Source: Owenia fusiformis
Lineage: Eukaryota; Annelida; Polychaeta; Sabellida; Oweniidae
Reading direction: 5' to 3'
Assembly (NCBI GenBank): GCA_903813345.2
Contig: CAIIXF020000124.1
Location: forward strand, 186,001-250,000
Length of the DNA: 64,000 bases
Part shown: piece by piece, positions 44,601 to 56,600 of the stretch
Position numbering within the stretch: the first letter of the stretch is position 1
How the letters are laid out: each line of letters starts with the position of its first letter
Notes under the pieces: generated by a model
The model's database searches: none
What the model was told of the DNA's origin: nothing
Seen by the model: only the letters and a program-made list of their open reading frames with translations
Program-made: the position numbers and the translations under genes

Positions 44601-47600
44601 TGAGGAGACAATTAGGTAAATATGAATTTTTCTAATTAAATGGGACTACCAGGGATTTATTAACAGAAACTTTGTAAAAGTTAAGAATTTGTAAACCCAT
44701 TGTTCCCTTACTTAATTGTCATCATATTCATAGTAACAACAATTGCTATTGTTGTTCCTAAGTTACTTTACGAAGTTTCTGGTTATAAATGAACCCCAGG
44801 TTAATATTTCGATATTGTCTCAAAAAAATATCATATTTCAGATTGCCTTTCAAGAATTGATGTTCATTTGGGTGGATTATTCTACTGCAGCCAAAATGAT
44901 AAATGCAATTATTCAATAAATCAAATATAAAATACCAAATAATAGTCATAGCTTACTTGTTTTAATATTTTATTAAGTCTGATAATGGTCCATTTGCTCA
45001 AATGCCGTACAAATATTTTGCATTTTTATTTTCCAATTGTTATCCAAGACATAAAAAATAAAACTCCAGATTGGGAGATATTGGAGAGACTCCGGGAGAT
45101 AAACCCATCTCTAAGATAAACTGACAAATCAACCTTGTCCAAAGTGGCAAATCACTTTTATGATATCCTTCACTTAAACAGTTACAATTTCATAAACATC
45201 TAAAACTGAGTATACATGATATAATAGATACGATATTGTAATATTGGTAAGCTTTTACTAAAATATGGCATAATGTCGCTTATACCATGGTCAGAACAAT
45301 ATTAGCAAGTGGTGAAAGGTGAGCTGTTGCAACAGGCTTTATTTCCCCTGTTACCTGTAGGAATCCTTTCATATTTTCACATGTTGTAGAGCACCCTATG
45401 TATAGTCTGTCACGTGACCTTATGTATGATGGGTGGGGTCTTTCCACTTCAGGTTTATAATGTAACTTTTAACATGGTTTTAGGCTTTGTATCTCTGTGA
45501 AACTTGTCCCGTATCATCAATGTCTAAAGACGATTTAATTCTCCAAATATCCCTTTCATGCGATTCCTGGTTAAAGAGAAATTCACACTTTTGTGTCTCG
45601 GAAAATGATGTGCTGCTAGCGCATCGTTAAATACAGACCTTCCCAGGCAGAATATTGTCTGTTTTTCACTCATATCATTGAATAATTTCGAGCATCTTGG
45701 TTACCACCATCAGGATGGATTGCATATCAAGCCTAATATCAGTCCCGAGTATATATTATTCACAGGAAAATTCTCCCGAGGCTTCAAATTGTTTTCACAT
45801 TCAGATTACATTCCAGGTGACTCACATTAGCACTGTTTTTAGTAACCAATTTCAACAGTTATATACACAAATACATGAAATACGTTAATATTTCCCAAGA
45901 TTAAGTTATTGTTTTCTCAATTATAACAGAAGATTTTTGAGGTAGACATTTTTGAGGTAGACATTTTTGAGGTACATCTTGACCATGATATATAAAGCTT
46001 GTTATTCACTCAACGAGATGATAACATAGGAATATCCTATGGTTTTTAAAAAATATCATTTATATCCATGAGACCATTAAAAAGTGATATATGATGGTTT
46101 CAAAAGTGATATTCAATGGTTTGGAATTTTTTTGCCAAAATATGATATCTTGACCCACATATCAAATATATCTTCACATGATATTCAATCTGTATCTTTG
46201 CAACCCTATGATAAATAAGGGAGGTTTTGGATATGGGGTTTATCTAGAGGGAGATATGCATATTTACCTGAGGGACCGCAGGGACCGAAGGTAGATGTGC
46301 ATATCTCACGAGGTATAAACTCCATATCCAAACCAACCGTACATAACTGCTTTATCCTATAACCAGTAGTATAGAGTTTTCTCTTTTTTTAATTTTGTCA
46401 ATTTTTTTTTCAAGATTTTTTTTCAAAATTGTTTTTCAAATTTATTTTCAACAATTCTTTTTTCAAATTTTTTTTCAAAATGAAAAGATATGCCCTGGAG
46501 CAGGAGATATGGAGGTTCTGGATATGGAAACCTCAAAATCAGGATATGGGATATATCTTATAAACGTATTTCCCTAAAACTCTACTGGGCAAAGGATAAT
46601 GGTTTTTATCCCATGATATTACTACTTCCCGGTAAATAACACCCAGGAATAATTTTGATATTGAAAAAAATTGTTGTATAGTCCCGCCTAATCTCGCTCA
46701 AGAAAATGGTATTCACCTCCCGGGAATTTTTGATAAACAGAGCTTCCTATTTCGTTCAGTTGAGCGTGCTATAATGATGTCCTAATGTGAGAAACATATT
46801 TTCCAAACAACGTAACCCTACTATCACACCAAACTAGTTCTCACTGCGTTCTCGAAAACGGGCATAAACTGTGCACGAACAGATTTGACGTACTAAGAAC
46901 CCACTAAGAACCGTTTGGAATCTGTTTACAAACTTCATGAAACTACTAGAACGAGTAGGTCCTCCAGCACTTAGAGCATGCTCAAAATTTTCTGGTGATC
47001 GTCAAAACGTTGCCGAATCGGTTTTAAACTGTGTGCGAACTGAATGAACGTTCTACGGTCTGTTTAAGAACTTCATGGAATTTCCCGGACGGGGTATGTG
47101 ATTTAGAATTTTGAATCGATTCAAAATTCGATGCGACCATACTGTTCTGTAATCAGGTCATGATGGCCTTCTAGACTAAGGAACGGTTTATACTACGTTG
47201 CACACCGACGTGGTGCGACCTGAACGAACTGCGAATGAGATGGACGTATTGAAGTCTGTTTATGAACGAAGTAGCTAATTATTTTAGACATATATCCCGA
47301 CCACAGCCAGATTGAGCCCGTTTTACGACATTTTCGTAGGACTGGCAAGAACGGGTAAGAACTAGTTTGGTGTGATAGGGGGGTAAGGAGAATGAAGCTA
47401 TAAAAGCTTATTATACAAATAGAAGGCGAGTTGTACCTTCATCGTCATGCTCTGACACAGTCAGCGTCATAGAAATTTGAGCAATACAAGTGAACGCCCT
47501 GATGAACTTGTACACCATATTGTTGATATTTTGGTTTTGATGTTTTAAGTTAATGTTATACGATAATTTTTTATGTTTTAAAATGTCATTAAGTTAAGTC

Positions 47601-50600
47601 ATATTTTGTAGACTAAATAATATAGCCTGGTTTTGTTTCATATAAAAATCAGATACGGATATTGAACTTATGATTTTATGGAGAGAGTTCTGGATATCAT
47701 GGGATAAAAAGCTTATTTACTGGTTGGTTTCAATATGGGTTCCTTGGAATAAAACCCATATTGAATCCCTCCAAGTAAATAACCTCTATGTATTCCTTGA
47801 AAAATATTGATATTATCCTTGCAGTATTCCCCTTTTAAAATCCGTTCTAGTTGTGATGTAATGTTATACATCAAAAGAACATTTCGACCCTACTTTGACC
47901 TATTTTTCTTTCAGAAATGATCTAGATAAATGTCATTTAGTATCTTTTTGATTTATTGTCCAAATTTTTCTGTTGCAAGTTTCTTCAAGCCATTACGATC
48001 AATCTTTCCATTCATAAGTGTAGGTATCTCATCTAACATGAGGAAATACCTCGGTGCACTGTTCAGACCATCCGCTGTGAAGTCTCCAAACACTTCAGCA
48101 CACCATTCTTTGATTTCTGCCTCAGTTAGCATCTGTCCATCTTTGACCTTGATACATGCGCAGAGTTCCTCAAAAAGTCGAGGGTCAGGAACACCAACTA
48201 CTTGGACTTGATGGATGCTCGGGTGCTCAACGAGTATATTTTCTATCTTACTTGGTCGAACAATAACGGTACCCCGTTTGATGAATTCCTTAAGGCGGCC
48301 CACGATTGTGACATAACCATATTTGGTTAGAGTGCCAATGTCCCCTGTGTGGAGCCAACCATATTGATCGATCACTTCTCTTGTTTTCTCCTCATCGTTA
48401 AAGTAGCCATGGAATATATTTGGTCCCCTGGTGCATATTTCCCCCTGGGTATCAATAGGTACAATCTTGTTATCTTTATCTCTTATGCTGATCTCAACAT
48501 GGGCAACCCCGTATCCAACAGTTAAATGCTGCTTGGTGAAGTCAGCATGGGGAAACATACAGGTAATCCCTCCACCTTCTGTCATACCTAAAAAATACAA
48601 CATTATGAGATACATTGAATAGATATATAGTGTCTGTTACACATGAACGGACTTTGTTCGCTTAAGATAGAGATTTTACTAACAGTGCTTTAACCCATTT
48701 CAAGAACTTTACTATTTGGTTGGAATATCACACACATACATACCATAGCCAATAGTCACTCCAACACCTAATATTGTTTTGACACTCTCAATGAGAACTG
48801 GATCTATTCTCTGGCCTCCTGTGAGTATCACCTTTAATGAGGAAATGCTATATTTCTTGCGCTCTTCAGTTTCCATGTTTATAACATCATACATTAGATA
48901 CGGCATTAAAAGAGCAATGTTTACTTTCTCATCCCGGATAAGCTGTAAGATGGTCTCTGGCCCAGAATTCTTCACTGTTTGTTTCACATCGATTGTTACT
49001 ATTGTGTACTCATTTGCTAAGGCAAATGCAAATGACACTGCACCCCCTGCCCAGGACATTGGACGATCATTGAACATAATGGTGCCTTTGGAATGAGCTG
49101 TCCTGAGACCGAAGCAACGAGCCATGTGAATAATGACTCTATTGGGCATTGGGCAGTACTTAGGCTTTCCCGTGCTTCCTGAAGTAAGGCCAATCCACAC
49201 AGCATCATCCATAGAGATATTGGCATTTCTCAATAGTATTCCTGATTTCTTCTCATCAGATGTCTCCTTCAGTAAATCATTGAAATCGATAGCACCCTTT
49301 AGAACATCATCCGTGATCAGAATTATGTGTTTCAGGGAAGGCATCGCATCATCACATTCATCGTTTAATACTTTCCCGAATAGTTTCAGCACAAGATCTC
49401 TTTGAGCTTCATCCCCAATGTGTAATATGATCACCTTGATTTCAGTGTCCTTGATTTAACCTCTATGTCTTTCCCGCTTTTAAGGTCGTATGTCAGGAAT
49501 ACTGGTAGCGCACCACAATGTATTAACCCTCCAACAGTGATCACGACTTCTTCACAGTTGGGTATGATCACACCAACTTTATCACGAGGGTTCACGCCCA
49601 ATTCTGCCATTGATACAGCGAAGTTCTCCGACATAGCCACCCATCTTTTAAATGTGATGCTGCTCTTGTGAGATGCGTCAGGATTCATGAATACAAATGC
49701 CTCTTGTTCGCTGTCCTTCAAATTGCGCATCAAGTCATACATGGTGTCAGATGTAATTGCATGGTTAGATGCAACGTGGATATAGCTTTTCTCTAATGGT
49801 TCCTTTATAGGCTCCACATCAGCTCCAGTCACCTCTATGTATTCCATGTTTGTATCTAGAAAGAATTATTGCCTATGTAACATTTACCATTAAGTTAAAT
49901 AAAGGGGCAGGTACATTATTGCAACCTTTTTTAGAAAGCTCTTACTTAAGTTCAAATAATTATTTGACCACAAAGACAAATGCGTTTGTTTGGGCAATAT
50001 GTCATCTTCAATAAGGGGCTATAGAATGAAAGTAAAGTCGGACGGATTATCTCTTAAGCTGTCATTAATTGCACAGAAAGTTTATATTATGGATCCCATA
50101 GGTCAGAATTCAAGAAACAATCCATAAAGTATGTATGGATAACCTATCAATTTCAGCATTAAGAAGTTGAAATTCATTTCAAAGCTTCAAAAAGGGGAAA
50201 TCCACTTATATATTTTTAAGATCCACCATGTTTCAAGTAAAGAGATCAGCTGAAATAATGTTTATCGGGGGGGGGGGGGTTTCTTAGTTAATAGATAATA
50301 AAAATAGATGTAAATCTTGATTAAATATCCAAACTTAAATATATTTTGACACTGATCTATGATTGTTGCACTTATTGTTGCACCTTTAACCGCTGCCAAC
50401 AATTTATTTAGTCAATGTTTATCTAATAGAGACATAAGTATCAAAATACTAATACACATTGTTAAAATTATGTCAGTTTAAATAAATAAATAATAAATTA
50501 CCTCGTTGTATGCTCCGTTTTATAAGGTACCTGGTAGTTCACTAGCTGGGTGAATGTATTATAGTATTATCTTAAACATGTCAATAAGAGGTCAAAATGA

Positions 50601-53600
50601 TGAGTTATATTTAAAGAGTAGCTACTTGATCTCTCAACTGTCTGCTTGTTCATGTGGTATATCACTTGTCATGTTCTAAAGTTGATAAGTACTGTAAATC
50701 AATTGTTATCGATTAAATGTCAATACAATTTATGTGCAGTTATTCACATGTAAAAGTATTTGAACTCAAAAATCACTGAGTCACCTTATGTGAAGAGATT
50801 TTCTAACTATGTGAAAACAGTGAAACCTGTGAAGTGTCAACACCTAGGTCCTAGAAGTGGAACACCTCACAAGTGGAAAACTTTTTAGAGGTACCAAAGG
50901 TGTTCCACTTAGACATGTTTTACTGTAAGTTGTGGAGAATTTCATATAAACTTACTTAAACTCACATCCCAGTTTATAGATTGAGTTAAAATGTTATAGG
51001 CTAATGTCTAATGCATAGCTTACCTCAGCTGTGAAGGAATTTCCCAAATAGCCAACTGCTTTCAAAATGAAAAATGCAATTTTTTATCAGTTTTGTCCAG
51101 GTTTTATAATTTAATACATGAGTCTGTAACATTGCTGTAGATTTTCCTGTCTTTCTATTGCTTTTCTTTTGTTTTAGGCATTTGAAAGGAGAATTGTTTG
51201 CCGTCAGTGATCTCCTTAAGCAAAGAGAAGAGGAAATGGAAGAATTACTCAAGTAAGATTTATTTCAAATGATTCATTACAGTGATCCCCCTTGCATTAA
51301 AGCAAGTAAGGGCAGCACCCAGCTGCGATTTGATATTTGACTTGCACCCACCTGAGAATCCATTTGCACTCACTTGAAAATGAGAAAAATCATGAAAAAT
51401 AGGCATATTTTGACCTATTTTGTCTGAATTGTGAAAATGAGAATTATTTACACCCACTTGGGAAAAAATCATTTGGAGATCACCGGATTAGTTTAAAAAA
51501 CTTAATGATTTAAAAACGTAGATACAGTGATCTTGCCAGCATTTGAACAATAGACTATTATGATTACTGTACCTTTATTCTCAAAATGCCTCAATTGAAA
51601 ATGTAAAAGCACCCAGTGTAAACATTTCTGAAAAAAAATGGACAGTTTTGGGTAGAATTAAAGCAGATATGAAATGGTATTTTTGACCTTAAGCAATCAA
51701 TAGAATTTTTTGATAAATGTATTTGGACATGTTTTCTCATAAGTATTGTAAAAATTATTTCACTCTAACGATCATTATAGCTGCTTAATAAGCAATATTC
51801 AAATACATTGTGACGTTATTGGCCCCCACGTGATCTCTCACTGGTCCCCACGTGTCCCGTTTTGGTCCATTAAATCATGTCGTCATAATGCCAAGATGTT
51901 CTGGTATTTGTTTACACAACAATCATATAGTTGCCGTGACGTTGTGATTACCAAGGAACCAATAAACCAAAACTATATATTATGTATGACATTACTAATC
52001 ACGTGGGAGCCAATCGGATTGATCAGTTCATTTTATTACGTTATTTATAACCATGAACAGTTATTCTAACATTTCTTTTATAATGGCTATCGCAAGAACT
52101 CTTTGTTGGGCTTACAATGAAGAAAAACGCATTTTTGTAGATGCAAGTTGAGAAAACCTCTTTCAGCTGAAAAATTGGTTAAAAGAAAGAAACCAGTAAA
52201 AATAAATTTGTGCAACACTTAGCCTACTGTGTACTTGCTTTCTATATATCTCCTTTTATTTTACAATCATCTCGTACTTTGACCTCAGTGACAAGAAATA
52301 GGTAGTCCTTGTTAACATGATGATAAAATGTCAAATAAACGGTGTCACCTTAATTTATCTCAGTTGTTATTTCATTGTTCAAATAACATGTTTACAGGGA
52401 AACCTGTATTATCTGATTTGAATATGTCATTGGGACTCACTGGCTAAAGTTTTTTGATAAACATGTTCACATTTGGAGGTTTTGAAATTGCAGGATTCAG
52501 GTTTTTATCATACCTAAAAAATTTACGATATTGTTATGTCACCACCAAAAGTGGTGACATATTGTTATGGTCTCCGTTTTTTTTGCGACGGCGGTTGGCG
52601 TCCGGCGTCTGGCGTCCGGCGTCTGTAACAATTTCTTACAACTTCCTATAACTTAACAAATACTGTTTAGACGCTGACTTCAATTTTTTTCTAAATCATC
52701 TACATGTTCTCAGAAGTTTAAATCTGACTTTAGATTTGACATTTGACCTTCAATGACCTTCTCAAGGTCAAAAAGGTCTTTTTTCAACTTGCTTCACATT
52801 GACTAATTTTTTTTTCAAAATCATCTACATGTTCTCAGAAATTCAAATCTGACTTTAGATTTGACTTTTGACCTTCAAATCTGACTTTAGATTTGACATT
52901 TGACCTTCAATGACCTTCTCAAGGTCAAAAAGGTCTGTTTTCAACTTGCTTCAAATTGACTAAAAAAAATTTCAAAATCATCTATGTGTTCTCAGAAATT
53001 CAAATCTGACTTAAGATTTGACATTTGACCTTCAATGACCTTCTCAACGTCAAAAAAGGTCAAAAAGGTCTGTTTTCAACTTGCTTCAAATTGACTAAAA
53101 AAATTTTCAAAATCATCTACGTGTTCTCAGAAATTCAAATCTGACTTTAGATTTGACTTGAGATTTGACATTTGACCTTCAATGACCTTCTCAAAGTCAA
53201 AAAAGGTCAAAAAGGTCTTTTTTCAACTTGCTTCAAATTGACTAAATTTTCTTTTCAAAATCATCTACATGTTCTCAGAAATTCAAATCTGACTTTAGAT
53301 TTGACATTTGACCTTCAATGACCTTCTCAATGTCAAAAAAGGTCAAAAAGGTATTTTTTCATCTTGCTTCAAATTGACTAAATTTTTTTTCAAAATCATC
53401 TACATGTTCTCAGAAATTCAAATATGACTTTAGATTTGACTTTAGATTTGACATTTGACCTTCAATGACCTTCTCAAGGTAAAAAAGGTCAAAAAGGTCT
53501 ATTTTCAACTTGCTTCAAATTGACTAATTTTTTTTTCAAAATCATCTACATGTTCTCAGAAATTCAAATCTGACTTTAGATTTGACATTTGACCTTTAAT

Positions 53601-56600
53601 GACCTTCTCAAGGTCAAAAAAGGTCAAAAAGGTCTGTTTTCAACTTGCTTCAAATTGACCAAATTTTTTATTCATTTCAAGATTCGCTACAAATTCTCAG
53701 AAGTTGACTAAGATTAGAACTCATAATACTGTTAACAACGAGGTGGTGACATTTTGTCACGTTAGTGCCTTGTTATCAGTTTGTTAAAGAAATGTGAGCG
53801 CTCTAAATAAATCTTTAAAAGTTTGATTGACCTAAACATTGGCATACCAATAATATGAATGTACAAAACCATCTCATTCAGATTAATTCATTACTAAAGA
53901 AAAAGCCAAATTACGATTAACACCTTTCATGGAAAAATGTTTGATCTTAAAAACTGACATAAAAACAGCATAGTATTGAAGCAATTCTGTATCATATTCT
54001 GAAAAAATGATCACATTGGATAGGCTTTACTTAACATTGAGGTCAAGGTTGGGGAAATGGGACTGAAAAAGTGTTCTCATTGGAAGCTGTTCAGATTTGA
54101 GAGGTGTTCGAATACACAGATTTTATTGTTAGTACCTCAGTGTGAATACTCGCATCTGATTGGTCAATTAGCGGTCAACATTTTTGCCTGTACCCCTCCT
54201 GTGCATCATGGGATATCATATTGTTGACCGCATTTGTTACTGTACTACACTTGTGAATTATGGGAATGTGACGTCATAATGTTTAAAGAAATACATGGCA
54301 GCCTGACGTTTTTATTGATGAATGTGATATTAATATTCAGACTTTACTAGACAATAAGGATAGCCAAAATACAAAGAGAACATAGAATTAACATTAACTA
54401 TACTTAATGAGTATGCAGTGAAGTGCTGAAAATAGAGAATTTAGCTACCCCTTTTTTATTCAGATATTCGATTCGAACCGGAGAAAAAATAGTGAAATGT
54501 ACAAAATAAGACTTTAAATGCTAAAATGGGGCATTGCACGAACAATTCGCAGGTTAAAAAGTAGATAAGGTTACCCCGCGAACACTTGAAATAATCAAAC
54601 AATATTTTCATTGATCGATGATTGTCGTCTACAGGTGTGTTATTAGTTTCTTCTGACTAACAAAACAATTGTACATCTCTTCATTCGGTCAACCGACAAA
54701 ATCATATACCTCGACTGTAAACCTTGAAACTACTGTTGACCTCGACCTTCGGTCTCTGTCAACAGTAGTTTCTCAGTTTACAGTCTCAGTATACAATTTT
54801 GCCGGTTGACCTCTGGAGAGGTCAACAATTGTATACTGTATATTTCATTCAAGGAATGTTGTTGATAGTATCGTTTAACCATAAAGAAGAGCCAGTGTAC
54901 ATGTGAATATGCAAGGATAAAAAACTATTTAAAGATGTAATAAAATGGATCAGAATCTCTTATTAGCTTGAACTTAGCACATATAACTATGACCTCATAT
55001 CCTTTTTACCAGGCACTGCACCAAGTTGGATGTCACTGTGAAATCAGTTCCTAATGCACTGGTCACATTTGCTCCGATTTTCACTACGACGCCCAGCTGA
55101 TTGAGCATTTTGTTCAAAATTGAATACAATATTGAACAAAACACTCAATCAGCCAGGCGCTGGCAGATTGATCGGAGCAAATGTGACCCAGGCATTAGTG
55201 TACTACTCTGTGCATTTCCATACATATGAGTAGCTCGATAAACTTTTGTAGGTTATTTCTTTCATTATATTTTAATTTCATATGCATTTGTTCACAATGG
55301 TAGGGATACCAGTTAAGAGGAAGGGGTCTGAGAAATTGATGTTTTTTACCCAAATCCTTATTAGTATGTATATATTTGCAGACATGAACAAGTGCTCAAT
55401 GAGAATATTGTGAACCTGTCCAACAAGTGCCAGGTGTTTGAAAGCAACCTGAGTGAGTATGCATTTAATTCATTCCTGGCAAGGCTTTAAGAGATTTAGC
55501 TTAACTACACATTTTTAACACATTTTCTACACATGTGGAATTATGGTGTTCATAAACATGTAGAATTATTGTGTTCATAAACATGTAGAATTATTGTGTT
55601 CATGAACATGTAGAATTATTGTGTTCATGAACATGTAGAATTATGGTGTTCATGAACATGTAGAATTATGGTGTTCATAAACATGTAGAATTATTTTGTT
55701 CATGAACATGTAGAATTATGGTGTTCATGAACATGTGAAATTATGGTGTTCATGAACATGTAGAATTATGGTGTTCATGAACATGTAGAATTATGGTGTT
55801 CATAAACATGTAGAATTATTGTGTTCATGAACATGTAGAATAATGGTGTTCATGAACATGTGAAATTATGGTGTTCATGAATATGTAGGATTATGGTGTT
55901 CATGAACATGTAGAATTATGGTGTTCATGAACATGTAGAATTATGGTGTTCATGAACATGTAAAATTACGTCTGTGTAACTAGGTGGGTAGCAGTGTTAA
56001 TGTCACTATTGACTGCATCATCTAACAGCAGTCACATTTCATTAGTAAATCTCCAATCAAAGTGAGAAAGCGTTACAAATAGATCATCTTGTTTTAGATG
56101 TAGCAGAACAAGAACTGAAACAGCAAGAGAAAACACTTAAAAGTGAAATAGAAGCAATCAAACAAAGCCACATTGAGACTAAACAAGAGAGATCTGAATT
56201 ACAGAGTTCCAATCTAGAACTTCTGAAAATGCTGGAAATTGAAAAGGTATGTGCAAACCAGAATATCAAATCGGTAAATATTTTTTAAATGTGTGGAAGT
56301 TGAAATTTAGAACTTAGGGGCCATATATTTGTCTGATAAAGTCTGACAAAGTAGATAGTTTTATATTAAAACTCAACTCAAAATTTGATTGAACATTTAT
56401 CATTTTTCCAAGTAAAAGTCACTTCCTACTTTAGTTAATTATGTGAAACCTTTAAGTCTTGTAATCAGTCATTTGATGTCTATGAGCAAGGAACTATGGT
56501 CTTGAATATTCCCTCTGTAACTGAACTCAGAGTTGATTCAATTGTATTTCAGGCTGAGATTGAAGATCTACATGCCAATGTGAAAAAGCTTGAAGCCAAT

